In this document: piece by piece, positions 17,135 to 26,216 of the stretch
Layout: each line of letters starts with the position of its first letter
How positions within the stretch are numbered: the first letter of the stretch is position 1
NCBI GenBank assembly: GCA_963677135.2
Contig: CAXXLS010000014.1
Coordinates: forward strand, 310,001-374,000
Source: Seleniibacterium sp963677135
Lineage (GTDB): Bacteria > Desulfobacterota > Desulfuromonadia > Desulfuromonadales > Geopsychrobacteraceae
Direction of reading: 5' to 3'
Length of the DNA stretch: 64,000 nucleotides
Notes under the pieces: model-generated
What the model saw: the letters and a program-made list of their open reading frames with translations, nothing else
What the model was told of the DNA's origin: nothing
Database searches by the model: none
Program-made: the position numbers and the translations under genes

Positions 17135-17884
17135 ATGCCCTTGCCCTATCGTGTTTCCCTGTTTTTAACATGTTCAGCCGAAACCCTCTACCCGGCCGTC
17201 GGCCAGGCCTGCGTCAAGGTCCTGGAAGCCGCCGGGTTTGCCGTCGAATTCCGCCAGGAGCAAACCTGCTGCGGCCAGAAATGGATCAACACCAACGAGA
17301 CCCGGGAAGCCCGGCTCATGGCCCGTCACTTTCTGAACGTGTTCGAGCCGGCCGATGTCATCGTCGCCCCCAGCTCGTCCTGCGTCGCCACGGTCAGAAA
17401 CCATTATCCGGAACTGTTCAAGGATGACCCGGAACTGCACGGCCGCTTCGTCGAGCTGGGTCAGAAGACCTATGAATTCTGCGAATTTCTCAACCGGGCC
17501 GGGGTGGATGAGCTCCCTGCCCACCCGGCTCCGGTGAAAACGACCTATCACTCGACCTGCCAGACCTTGCGGGGAATCGGCCTGCACGGCATTGCCGAAA
17601 ATTACCTGCGCCAGCTGCTGGGCGATCACTTCGTCGAACTCCCCGAGGCCGACACCTGCTGCGGTTTCGGCGGAACATTTTCCGTCAAGCTTCCGGAGGT
17701 GTCCGGCCAGCTGCTGCAGGACAAGCTCGACAATATCCGCAGTACGGGTGCCGAGGCGGTCACCGCTCTCGATCTGAGCTGCATGACCCACCTTGCGGCC
17801 GGTGCCGGAAAACAGGGGTACTCGCTGCGCTTTGTCCACCTGGCTGAATTGATTGCCGAAGCCCTGGAAGGAGGCCGCTCATGA
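17135..17884 (+). CDS. lutA: lactate utilisation protein LutA/LldE
   Basis: A 249-residue protein with two cysteine-rich CCG domains, one ending QTCCGQKW near residue 45 and one DTCCGFGG near 175, as in LutA/LldE and heterodisulfide-reductase-like subunits. These bind an Fe-S cluster and act with LutB and LutC in L-lactate oxidation to pyruvate. It follows larA after 108 bases and overlaps the next gene by four bases (ATGA), so it is made together with the LutB-LutC fusion. Confidence 0.92.
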   Translation: MPLPYRVSLFLTCSAETLYPAVGQACVKVLEAAGFAVEFRQEQTCCGQKWINTNETREARLMARHFLNVFEPADVIVAPSSSCVATVRNHYPELFKDDPELHGRFVELGQKTYEFCEFLNRAGVDELPAHPAPVKTTYHSTCQTLRGIGLHGIAENYLRQLLGDHFVELPEADTCCGFGGTFSVKLPEVSGQLLQDKLDNIRSTGAEAVTALDLSCMTHLAAGAGKQGYSLRFVHLAELIAEALEGGRS

Positions 17885-19935
17885 AAAGATCGGTCATCCG
17901 CCACAATTTCCGCGCCGCCAGCGCCCAGGCGATCCCCGACAAGCGGCTCCAGGCAGCGGTTCGCAAGACCGCCGGGCTGCTGGCCCGGATGCGGGCCGGC
18001 ACCGTCGGCAGCAAACCTGGATTCGAAAATCTGCGCAGCTGGGGGCGCGACCGCAAGCTGGAAGTCTCCAGGGATCTTGAAAAATGGGCGGCCCAGTTCA
18101 CCGCCCGGGTCGAAGAGCTCGGCGGGGTGGTGCACCGCGCCAAGGATGCCGAAGAAGCCGGCCGCATCATCACCGGCATCGCCCGCAACCGCGGTATTCA
18201 GAGCGCCGTCAAATCGAAATCCATGACCACCGAGGAGATCGGCCTGAACCAGGTTCTTCAGGTGGCCGGCGTCGAAGTCACGGAAACCGACCTGGGAGAA
18301 TTCATCATCCAGCTGGCCGGAGAGCACCCGTCCCACATCCTGGCCCCCGCCATCCATCGCAACCAGGACGAAGTCCGGCAGCTCTTTGCCGAGAAACTCG
18401 GCGCCCCCGGCAACCTGGACGTCGAAGGCATGGTCCGCTTTGCCCGCAAGGTTCTCCGCCATCGCTTCCTCGATGCCGGCATGGGCATCACCGGCTGCAA
18501 TTTCGCCGTTGCCGACACCGGCACCGTGGCCATCGTCACCAACGAGGGGAACGGTCGCATGTGCACCACTCTTCCCCCGGTCCATGTCGCCCTTGTAGGG
18601 ATGGAAAAAATCATTCCCAGTATCGACGACCTGCCCGACTTCCTGTCCCTGCTGACCTGCTCGGCCACGGGGCAGCGGGCGTCCAGCTACATCAGCATGA
18701 CCACCGGTCCCCGGCGTCCCGGGGAGACCGAAGGCCCCGAAGAGCTTCACGTGGTGCTCCTCGACAACGGCCGCACCAGCATTGCCGCCAGTCCCTGGCG
18801 GGAAATCCTTCACTGCCTGCACTGCGGCAGCTGTCTCAACCACTGCCCGGTCTACAACGCCGTCGGCGGCCACGCCTACGAGTCCCCCTATTCGGGACCC
18901 ATGGGAACCGTGCTTTCCTCGTTGATCTGGGGCGATCAGATCTATCCCGACCTGGCCAACGCCTGCACCCTCTGTGGGCGCTGCGCCGAAGTCTGCGCGA
19001 TCAAAATCCCCCTGCCCGACTACCACCGGACCCTGCGTAATCGCAGCGGCCAGAACAGCCGGGCATCATACCTTGCCGCCCGCATGGCCGGCACTCCCTT
19101 TGCCTATCGGCGGGGAATTTACGCCCTGCGCCGCCTGCTGCGCACTCAACCGGTCGCCAACCTGATGCCCAAGGTCAACAAAAGTGCCGCCAACTGGGCC
19201 AGCTGCCGCGAGCTTCCGGTACCCAAGGGAGACCAGTCCTTCCGTGACTGGTGGGAGCACCACCGCCCCGACCGCCAGGGCCCCAAGCTCAAGCGCAGGG
19301 ACAGCAAAGCGCAACCGTCTCCAGCAGCCAAGGCGGTTGCCGGGAAACCCGCAGCCCCGACCAGAGACGAATTGTTCGACCTCTACCGGCAGCGGGCCGG
19401 CGCCCTTGGGGTTGAAATCACCGAGATCAGGCTGGCCGAGCTGCCAAAACGGATTGCCGCCCTGCTCAAGGAGGAATCGGTCTCCTGTACCGCTCTGCCC
19501 AGCCGCGGCTGGCCGCAGGCCCTGCATGACCGGATTGCCGAGATTCTCGACCAGTCCGACTGCCATGTCGCCGCGACCGAGGACAACGTCCACGGCACCG
19601 GGTGGCACATGGATGACCTGGTGACCGCCCGCCTGGGGATCACCTACAGCCCGGTCTTCCTCGCGGAAACCGGATCGATGGTCTTCCCGGCGGCCGCCGG
19701 CAAGGGGACCCTGGCGTCCCTGCTGCCCGAAATTCACCTGGCCGTCAGCCCGGCATCGGGCCTGCTGGCCGATCTCAACGCCTATTTCGCCAAGGAAACC
19801 GGACCCATGCCCTCCCGGCTCACTCAGGTTTCCGGTCCCAGCCGGACCGGTGATATCGAAGGGACCATGACCGTGGGAGTCCATGGCCCCCGCCGGGTGA
19901 TTCACTGGATTCTGGATGACCGTGAGATTGGGTAA
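17881..19935 (+). CDS. lutBC: LutB-LutC fusion, iron-sulfur lactate oxidation protein
   Basis: A 684-residue fusion of two proteins that are separate in Bacillus. Residues 1 to about 470 are LutB/LldF: a LUD domain followed by two [4Fe-4S] motifs, C312/C315/C318/C322 (CLHCGSCLNHCP) and C362/C365/C368/C372 (CTLCGRCAEVC). A low-complexity Lys/Ala/Pro linker near 465-495 leads to a LutC/LldG domain (about 500-684) ending in VSGPSRTGDIEGTMTVGVHG. With LutA it should form the complete oxidation complex and pass electrons to the respiratory chain. It is last in the dctPQM-larA-lutA-lutBC run; a repeat array starts 50 bases later. Confidence 0.93.
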   Translation: MKRSVIRHNFRAASAQAIPDKRLQAAVRKTAGLLARMRAGTVGSKPGFENLRSWGRDRKLEVSRDLEKWAAQFTARVEELGGVVHRAKDAEEAGRIITGIARNRGIQSAVKSKSMTTEEIGLNQVLQVAGVEVTETDLGEFIIQLAGEHPSHILAPAIHRNQDEVRQLFAEKLGAPGNLDVEGMVRFARKVLRHRFLDAGMGITGCNFAVADTGTVAIVTNEGNGRMCTTLPPVHVALVGMEKIIPSIDDLPDFLSLLTCSATGQRASSYISMTTGPRRPGETEGPEELHVVLLDNGRTSIAASPWREILHCLHCGSCLNHCPVYNAVGGHAYESPYSGPMGTVLSSLIWGDQIYPDLANACTLCGRCAEVCAIKIPLPDYHRTLRNRSGQNSRASYLAARMAGTPFAYRRGIYALRRLLRTQPVANLMPKVNKSAANWASCRELPVPKGDQSFRDWWEHHRPDRQGPKLKRRDSKAQPSPAAKAVAGKPAAPTRDELFDLYRQRAGALGVEITEIRLAELPKRIAALLKEESVSCTALPSRGWPQALHDRIAEILDQSDCHVAATEDNVHGTGWHMDDLVTARLGITYSPVFLAETGSMVFPAAAGKGTLASLLPEIHLAVSPASGLLADLNAYFAKETGPMPSRLTQVSGPSRTGDIEGTMTVGVHGPRRVIHWILDDREIG

Positions 19936-19984
19936 AGAGTGGCGGTTGAGATGGTCGGGTGAGGAACCGCCGGATATGATGCTG

Positions 19985-22215
19985 CGTCAGGGTTGTATTG
20001 CAACAGTCAAAAACAAAGTCGCGGGGTCGCGCTGATGGCCAGAACCACAAAAATGCCTTAGGCATTTTGATTGATGAATGGTTTGTGCTTTTCAAGCCGC
20101 ACAGCGGCTTTACGGTTCTGCCCGTTTATGCGTCAGCATCCGGGCGGGTTGTTGTTTGCAGGTTCTGACAATAATTCGCAGACGGACTCAATTGTCGTCA
20201 GCGTATTTGACCTTCAGGGCATTTTTGTTTCCTTTTGTTGCCCAGGACAAAAGGAAGCCGGCTGCCGGGCCGGGACCCGGCGGTTTTGATGGTGCTTTAA
20301 GGTTTTAACAGACACAGTCAAAGACTAGACCGCGGGGTCGCGCCCCCGCTCGGCGCCTTACTATTTGTCCCAGGCGGGCGACAAATAGTAAGCACAAAGC
20401 GCCCTTTTTTACCTGTCCGAGGGACGATCAGCAATTCCCAGTAGGGAGCATTCAGGCCAGCAACGACCCGGCCCACGCTGAGCAGACTCAGCGAAAGGCC
20501 AGAACCGCAAAAATGCCTTAGGCATTTTGATTGATGAATGGTTTGTGCTTTTCAAGCCGGGAACCGGCTTTGCGGTTCTGCCCGTTCATGCGCCAGCATC
20601 CGGGCGGGTTGTTGTTTGCTGGTTCTGACAATAATTCGCAGACGGACTCAATTGTCGCCAGTGTATTTGACCTTCAGGGCATTTTTGCTTCCTTTTGTTG
20701 CCCAGGACAAAAGGAAGCCGGCTGCCGGGCCGGGACCCGGCGGTTTTGATGGTGCTTTAAGGTTTAATTTGAAACAATCAAAAGCAAGACCGCGGGGTCG
20801 CGCCCCCGCTCGGCGCCTTACTATTTGTCCCAGGCGGGCGACAAATAGTAAGCACAAAACGCCCTCTTTTACATATCCGGGTTTGACCTGCGGTGCGCTG
20901 TCGGTAGCAAACAGTATTGAACAATCCGGCCCACGCTGAGCAGACTCAGCGAAAGGCCAGAACCGCAAAAATGCCTTAGGCATTTTGATTGATGAATGGT
21001 TTGTGCTTTTCAAGCCGGGAACCGGCTTTGCGGTTCTGCCCGTTTATGCGCCAGCATCCGGGCGGGTTGTCACCCGCTGAAGGCAACCGACAGGGAACGT
21101 CAGCAACAAACAACGTCAGTGTGTTTGGCCTTCAGCAGATCTTTTTGGTTCGTTTTTCCATCGCTGGGAAAAATGAACCCGGCTGGCGGGCCGGGACCCG
21201 CCGACTTTGATTGTCAATTTAAAGATTGTATTGTAACAGTCAAAAACAAAGTCGCGGGGTCGCGCCCCCGCACGCGCCATACTCTTTTGTCATGCCACAA
21301 AAGAGTATGCAGAAAAGGGCACCCCGGCTCCTTGCCCTGCGGGTTCCCTCCATGATGACCAGCTTGTGCAGCGCGAAAAAAACTCGCCTGCGGCTCAAAC
21401 AGTTTTCCGCTTGTTTCTGCAAAAGCTGGCCATCATTCCGGCTGCGTCACAAGGGGCTGAGGTTGCTGCTTGCAAGCATTCTCCTTCTATCAAGCCGCAC
21501 AGCGGCTTTACGGTTCTGCCCGTTTATGCGTCAGCATCCGGGCGGGTTGTTGTTTGCTGGTTCTGACAATAATTCGCAGACGGACTCAATTGTCGCCAGT
21601 GTATTTGACCTTCAGGGCATTTTTGCTTCCTTTTGTTGCCCAGGACAAAAGGAAGCCGGCTGCCGGGCCGGGACCCGGCGGTTTTGATGGTGCTTTAAGG
21701 TTTAATTTGAAACAATCAAAAGCAAGACCGCGGGGTCGCGCCCCCGCTCGGCGCCTTACTATTTGTCCCAGGCGGGCGACAAATAGTAAGCACAAAGCGC
21801 CCTTTTTTACCTGTCCGGGGGACGATCCGCTGTTCCCTGTCGGCAGCATTCATTACAGCAACGACCCGGCCCACGCTGAGCAGACTCAGCGAAAGGCCAG
21901 AACCGCAAAAATGCCTAAGGCATTTTGATTGATGAATGGTTTGTGCTTTTCAAGCCGGGAACCGGCTTTGCGGTTCTGCCCGTTTATGCGCCAGCATCCG
22001 GGCGGGTTGTCACCCGCTGAAGGCAACCGACAGGGAACGTCAGCAACAAACAACGTCAGTGTGTTTGGCCTTCAGCAGATCTTTTTGGTTCGTTTTTCCA
22101 TCGCTGGGAAAAATGAACCCGGCTGGCGGGCCGGGACCCGCCGACTTTGATTGTCAATTTAAAGATTGTATTGTAACAGTCAAAAACAAAGTCGCGGGGT
22201 TGCGGCACCGCCCAC
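19985..22215. repeat. array of about 0.46-kb hairpin-rich repeats (array 1)
   Basis: Units begin at the motif AGAACCGCAAA at about 20041, 20501, 20959 and 21899 (spacing 458-460); a further partial unit starts at about 21486 behind an inserted 300-base module (21180-21490). Each unit is a chain of stem-loops: CGCTGAG/CTCAGCG; a closing stem AGAACCGCAAA/TTTGCGGTTCT enclosing two hairpins; a stem GACAAT/ATTGTC; TTCCTTTTGT/ACAAAAGGAA (20229-20256); CCGGG/CCCGG; GCGGGG/CCCCGC; and TTACTATTTGTC/GACAAATAGTAA (20358-20391). Some arms differ between copies yet stay complementary. Short ORFs across the array are frame shadows without ribosome sites. No transposase or CRISPR-like spacing is present. 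Confidence 0.85.
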
Positions 22216-22297
22216 CCAACCCATAACCCTGACACCATCAGGCATTCTGCGTCACCAGCGCTGACTGCCCAAAACAAGAATTGGCCTGCCCTGACCT

Positions 22298-23161
22298 ATG
22301 GCTCCCTGGTACCTGTACAGCATTGCCGCTCTGCTCCTTTTGGGCAGTCAGCGCTTTCTCTACAAGGTTGCCGCCGAAAACGGCTGCAGCTCGATCCTGA
22401 CCACGGCCATCTTCATGGGCACCGTCACCCTGCTCAGCGGCATCGCCTTTTTCAGCACCGGCAGCACAGTGACCAGCATTGCCCCGCTACTGATCTGGGC
22501 CCTGGTCAACAGCACCACCTTTGCCGCCGCGACCATTTTCAATATCGAAGCGTTAAAGCGCCTGCCCGCCAGCGTCACCTTCCCCCTGACCCGCCTGACC
22601 ATGGTCCTGGTTGTCCTGTTCTCGCTGCTCTATTTCGGCGACCAGCTGCACCCGGTCCAGTGGCTGGGTATGGCCGCAGCGCTCGGGGTTGTCGCGGTGC
22701 TGCTCAGCGAACTGCACAACAGCAGAATTTCCGGCCATCAGACGGTCGGCCTGTGGTTTGTTTCCGCCAACATCGTCTGTGCGGCGGTGTCCTCCGTCTC
22801 CTGCAAATTTGCCGCAGTGCAGACCGACAAGGCCGCATTCATGGCCCTGACCTATCTGCTGGCGACCATCTTCTCAGTGCTGATCAATCTCCGCTGGAAG
22901 AGACGGCCCGTGAGGCCCGACCAGACCAGGACGGCACTGCTTCTCGGGCTGACCATGGGGATCCTCAACTTCGCCGGATTTTACGCCCTGCTGTGCGCCC
23001 TTGAGACCGGGCCGCTGTCCGCGGTCGTCCTGATTACCGGGATGCAGTTTATCATCGCCATCATCCTGTCGGTGATCCTGTACCGGGAACACTTGTCAAC
23101 CAAACGCGTGACGGCCATCGCCCTGGCCCTGGCCGCCGTCATCCTGATGAAGCAGTCATGA
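22298..23161 (+). CDS. EamA/DMT-family transporter
   Basis: A 287-residue inner-membrane protein with about ten hydrophobic helices arranged as two EamA repeats, typical of drug/metabolite transporters. The motif LPASVTFPLTRLTMVLVVLF in the first repeat and LETGPLSAVVLITGMQFIIA in the second are the family's end-of-repeat signatures. Substrate is unknown. It heads a tight run with the methyltransferase (one base apart), pabB and pabC; the repeat array ends about 80 bases upstream. Confidence 0.85.
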   Translation: MAPWYLYSIAALLLLGSQRFLYKVAAENGCSSILTTAIFMGTVTLLSGIAFFSTGSTVTSIAPLLIWALVNSTTFAAATIFNIEALKRLPASVTFPLTRLTMVLVVLFSLLYFGDQLHPVQWLGMAAALGVVAVLLSELHNSRISGHQTVGLWFVSANIVCAAVSSVSCKFAAVQTDKAAFMALTYLLATIFSVLINLRWKRRPVRPDQTRTALLLGLTMGILNFAGFYALLCALETGPLSAVVLITGMQFIIAIILSVILYREHLSTKRVTAIALALAAVILMKQS

Positions 23162-23162
23162 C

Positions 23163-23762
23163 ATGAGAAACGAAGAGCAGCAGAAATGGGATACCCGCTG
23201 GGCGGAAAGAGATTTCAGCGACGGCTGGCAGGTCGACGCCTGGCTGGCCCGGCACAGCCACATCCTGACCGGCGGCACAGCCCTGGACCTGGCCTGCGGC
23301 CGCGGCCGCAACGCCCTGTATCTTGCCGAACAGGGCTACCAGGTCACCGCCGTCGATTATTCCGGCGTGGCTCTGGACCAGCTTCGGCAGGAAGCGGCCC
23401 GGCGACACCTGACCTTGACCACCATCCAGGCCGATCTGGAACAGCAGCCAGACCTGCCTGCCCGGCGGTTCGATCTGGTCCTGAGTTTCTACTACCTGTA
23501 CCGCCCGCTGCTTGAGCAGATGAAACGACTGGTCGTACCGGGAGGAACGATCATGCTGCGCACCTTCAGCAACGCCGGAGACTTCCCCCCCTGCCGCCTT
23601 GCCCCGACCATGGTCCTTAGCCCCGGCGAACTGCTGGTGACCTTTGCCGGCTGGGAGATCCTGGTTCACGAAGAAGGGCAGGAAGCGTCCCGCAAGGGCG
23701 GATCTCTGGTCGGCCTGATCGCCCGCAAACCGTCTTCTCCAGGCCATGAGGCGCTCATATGA
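23163..23762 (+). CDS. class I SAM-dependent methyltransferase
   Basis: A 199-residue protein with motif I ALDLACGRGRNALYLAEQGY, motif II TAVDYSGVALDQL and motif IV LVLSFYYLYRPLL, giving a small Rossmann-fold methyltransferase of the TehB-like type. The substrate is unknown; no nucleic-acid-binding domain is seen. Its stop overlaps the pabB start (ATGA), implying coupled translation, though a direct role in folate synthesis is not implied. Confidence 0.85.
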   Translation: MRNEEQQKWDTRWAERDFSDGWQVDAWLARHSHILTGGTALDLACGRGRNALYLAEQGYQVTAVDYSGVALDQLRQEAARRHLTLTTIQADLEQQPDLPARRFDLVLSFYYLYRPLLEQMKRLVVPGGTIMLRTFSNAGDFPPCRLAPTMVLSPGELLVTFAGWEILVHEEGQEASRKGGSLVGLIARKPSSPGHEALI

Positions 23763-25123
23763 TTCGCAGCCTGACCATCCCCCTGGCCGAGTTTGACCCC
23801 CTGGCTCTTTACCTGGCCCTTAATCCCGACGGACCCGGGTTCCTGGAAACCCTCAATCCGTCGCCCAAAACCGGACGCTACTCCGTGGTTCCGCTGCGCT
23901 GCCGGGAACGCTATGTCCTGAGCCGGGGGGAACTCCGCTGCCACAATCGGGACGCCAGCACCGTCATCGCCGGGGATCCCTTTCACAGCCTGGCCGGCAT
24001 CCTCAAAGAACATCAGAACAACACAGACGGATCATCCCCCTTCCCGAGCGGTTTTTTCGGCTATTTCGGTTACGACCTGGCCGGCTGGATCGAAAAGCTC
24101 CCCCAGCGCGCGAACCGCGATCTGCCGACCCCCGACCTGGACCTCTACTGGGTTGACGCCACCGCCGTCTACGACCACCAGCACCGGCACCTGACCCTGG
24201 CCAGCAGCGCCCCGGACTTTGACCTGGAGGGGGCCGCCGCCGCAGTCACCGGGCGGAACCAGGACATTCCCGCCCAGCCTCTCATCGTCAAAGACATCCC
24301 CAGACCGGTGGTTTCCCGCGAACACTTCATGTCCATGGTCGAGCAGGGAAAGGACTATATCGCCGCCGGGGACATCTACCAGGTCAACCTGTCATGCCGG
24401 TTTGACGGAGCCGTCAGCGGACCCTCCACCGAACTGTACCGTCAGCTACGCCGGATCAACCCCTCCCCGTTTGCCTGCTATCTCAATTTTCCCGGCCTGG
24501 AGATCATATCCAGCTCGCCGGAACGGCTCGTCTCCCTGACCGGCGACGGGCTGGCCGAAACCCGGCCCATTGCCGGCACCCGGCCCCGAGGGTTCACCCC
24601 GCCCCAGGATCACCAGCTGGGCCGCGAGCTCCTCGGCCATCCCAAAGAGCGGGCCGAACACATCATGCTTATCGATCTGGAACGCAACGACCTGGGCAAG
24701 GTCTGCCAGGCCGGAAGCGTCGAGGTGGATGAACTGATGGTGCTGGAACGCTACTCCCACGTGACCCATATCGTATCCAACGTCCGTGGCCGGCTCAGGC
24801 CGGACTGTGGTCCCTTCGACCTGCTGCGGGCCACCTTCCCGGGCGGCACCATCACCGGGGTTCCCAAGAAACGCTGCATGGAGATTATCGATGAACTGGA
24901 ACCGGTCGGGCGCGGCAGCTACACCGGCAGCGCCGGATATATCAGCGTCACGGGCGACATGGATCTGAACATCCTGATCCGCAGTTTTCAGCGTTTCGGC
25001 ACCACATTGACCTACCAGACCGGGGCCGGCATCGTGGCCGACTCCGACCCTGAAAAAGAATGGCTCGAATGCCTTGCCAAGGGCGAGGCGATGCGCTCCC
25101 TGCTGAACCAGTTGAAAGGTTAG
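23759..25123 (+). CDS. pabB: aminodeoxychorismate synthase component I
   Basis: A 454-residue chorismate-binding enzyme that aminates chorismate to 4-amino-4-deoxychorismate for folate synthesis. The C-terminal half has the family blocks ETRPIAGTRPRG, HIMLIDLERNDLGKVC, ATFPGGTITGVPKKRCMEII and YTGSAGYIS. It carries PIAGT where E. coli PabB has PIKGT; PIAGT is also the TrpE form, so anthranilate synthase must be considered, but the pabC gene six bases downstream decides for PabB. A glutamine amidotransferase partner (PabA) is not in the window. Confidence 0.88.
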   Translation: MIRSLTIPLAEFDPLALYLALNPDGPGFLETLNPSPKTGRYSVVPLRCRERYVLSRGELRCHNRDASTVIAGDPFHSLAGILKEHQNNTDGSSPFPSGFFGYFGYDLAGWIEKLPQRANRDLPTPDLDLYWVDATAVYDHQHRHLTLASSAPDFDLEGAAAAVTGRNQDIPAQPLIVKDIPRPVVSREHFMSMVEQGKDYIAAGDIYQVNLSCRFDGAVSGPSTELYRQLRRINPSPFACYLNFPGLEIISSSPERLVSLTGDGLAETRPIAGTRPRGFTPPQDHQLGRELLGHPKERAEHIMLIDLERNDLGKVCQAGSVEVDELMVLERYSHVTHIVSNVRGRLRPDCGPFDLLRATFPGGTITGVPKKRCMEIIDELEPVGRGSYTGSAGYISVTGDMDLNILIRSFQRFGTTLTYQTGAGIVADSDPEKEWLECLAKGEAMRSLLNQLKG

Positions 25124-25129
25124 ACGACG

Positions 25130-25963
25130 ATGCTGATCAACATGAACGGACACTTTGTCGCTGAGCATGAAGCCAGCGTATCCGTCACCGATGGGGCGGT
25201 CCTGTTCGGCGACACCCTCTTTGAAACCCTCAAGGCCCAAGGACAGACGATCCTGTGGCAGAAAGACCATCTGGACCGCCTGGAAAAAGCCGCCGCCCTG
25301 CTCAATTTCCCCTGCAACCGCGAGGCCCTGGAACAGGCCCTGGCGGACGTAGCCGCCCGGTTGGACAGCCCCTGTTCACGGCTGCGCCTGACCCTCAGCC
25401 GCGGCGAATTTTCAGGGCTGGAGTTCCCTCCGGCCACCGCGTCCTGGTTCTGCATCACGGCCAACGCCTATCCGGCACTGCAGGAAGGAGAATGGCCCGC
25501 TCCGGCTGTCTGCGTTACCGCGCCCAACCAGCGCGTCAACCACCTCAGCCCCCTGCCCCAACTGAAAGGGGGCAATTACGCCGACTGTCTCTACGCCGGC
25601 AACTATGCCCGCCGCAACCAGGCCCACGAAGCCCTGTTCATCACCCCCGAAGGGCAGGTTCTCGAAGGGGCGACCAGCAACATTTTTATCCGCAAAGACC
25701 GCACCCTGATCACGCCGCCCTGCGGAAAACTGGTTCTGAACGGCATCATCCGCCAGCAACTCCTGAGCCTGATCCCCCTGCTCGACATGCAGGTCGCGGA
25801 GCGGAACATCACCCTTGACGACCTGAAACAGGCCGATGAAGCCTTCATCACCAACTCCCTCATCGACATCCGCCCCATCGCCAGTCTGGACGGCACGCCC
25901 CTGCCCCAGGGAGAGACCTGGCAGATGCTATTTATTTTACTGACCAGGGCAATACGGGGTTGA
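25130..25963 (+). CDS. pabC: 4-amino-4-deoxychorismate lyase
   Basis: A 277-residue fold-type IV PLP enzyme that releases pyruvate from aminodeoxychorismate to give p-aminobenzoate. The PLP lysine is in QLKGGNYADC; GATSNIFI and the late motif EAFITNSLIDIRPI are typical of the branched-chain aminotransferase/PabC family. Six bases after pabB. Its stop codon overlaps the -35 box of the tRNA-Leu promoter, a compact arrangement. Confidence 0.9.
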   Translation: MLINMNGHFVAEHEASVSVTDGAVLFGDTLFETLKAQGQTILWQKDHLDRLEKAAALLNFPCNREALEQALADVAARLDSPCSRLRLTLSRGEFSGLEFPPATASWFCITANAYPALQEGEWPAPAVCVTAPNQRVNHLSPLPQLKGGNYADCLYAGNYARRNQAHEALFITPEGQVLEGATSNIFIRKDRTLITPPCGKLVLNGIIRQQLLSLIPLLDMQVAERNITLDDLKQADEAFITNSLIDIRPIASLDGTPLPQGETWQMLFILLTRAIRG

Positions 25964-25987
25964 CAAACAAAGCTGCCGAATTATAAT
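25960..25987 (+). promoter_or_regulatory. sigma-70 promoter of tRNA-Leu
   Basis: TTGACA (25960-25965) and TATAAT (25982-25987), both perfect, 16 bases apart. The -35 box shares bases with the pabC stop codon. Confidence 0.85.
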
Positions 25988-25999
25988 CAGCCTTCTCGT

Positions 26000-26084
26000 G
26001 CCGAAGTGGTGGAATTGGTAGACACGACGGTCTCAAACACCGTTGCCGCGAGGCGTGCCGGTTCGACTCCGGCCTTCGGTACCA
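26000..26084 (+). tRNA. tRNA-Leu (CAA anticodon), integration site
   Basis: A full class II tRNA of 85 bases with encoded CCA. Acceptor GCCGAAG pairs with CTTCGGT; anticodon stem ACGGT/ACCGT holds loop CTCAAAC, anticodon CAA, reading UUG; a long variable arm follows. The 3' 55 bases are repeated at 33549-33604, showing that an element integrated here and restored the gene's 3' end. Confidence 0.96.
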
Positions 26085-26085
26085 T
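26030..26085 (+). repeat. attL, 56-bp direct repeat
   Basis: From the anticodon loop through the CCA end of tRNA-Leu plus one base; matches 33549-33604 base for base as read by eye. Recombination at a tRNA 3' end is typical of tyrosine integrases. Confidence 0.93.
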
Positions 26086-26095
26086 AAACAAAAAC

Positions 26096-26127
26096 AAAGG
26101 CTTAGCTAGAAATAGCTAAGCCTTTTG
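26096..26127 (+). terminator. terminator after tRNA-Leu, element-borne
   Basis: AAAGGCTTAGCTA-GAAA-TAGCTAAGCCTTTTG, a 13-bp stem with a GAAA loop and a T-rich tail. It lies inside the element, so it replaces the tRNA's original terminator, now at 33614-33641. Confidence 0.85.
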
Positions 26128-26146
26128 TTTTGTCCCCTTCCCTACC

Positions 26147-26166
26147 TGGTACACTCATGGTACACT
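26147..26166 (+). promoter_or_regulatory. paired arm-type integrase sites, left
   Basis: Two copies of TGGTACACT at 26147-26155 and 26158-26166, start-to-start 11 bp, between attL and int. The same pair, with one change, occurs near attR at 33414-33433. Short repeats one helical turn apart on both sides of the core fit the arm-binding domain of a tyrosine integrase. Confidence 0.65.
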
Positions 26167-26216
26167 TTTCTACAAACAATCACCGTAATTAGCGACTGAC
26201 CACAACGGAGGGGACC

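Noticed and set aside
19985..22215. CRISPR array
   Set aside because: Units are about 460 bp of repeated sequence without short constant repeats and unique spacers, and no cas genes are present.
20071..22226. Several similar 70-150 codon ORFs in the repeat arrays
   Set aside because: They start and end at arbitrary points of the repeats, overlap in several frames, lack ribosome sites and consist of translated hairpins.
23759..25123. Anthranilate synthase TrpE, because of the PIAGT motif
   Set aside because: The directly following pabC and the absence of trp genes favour aminodeoxychorismate synthase.
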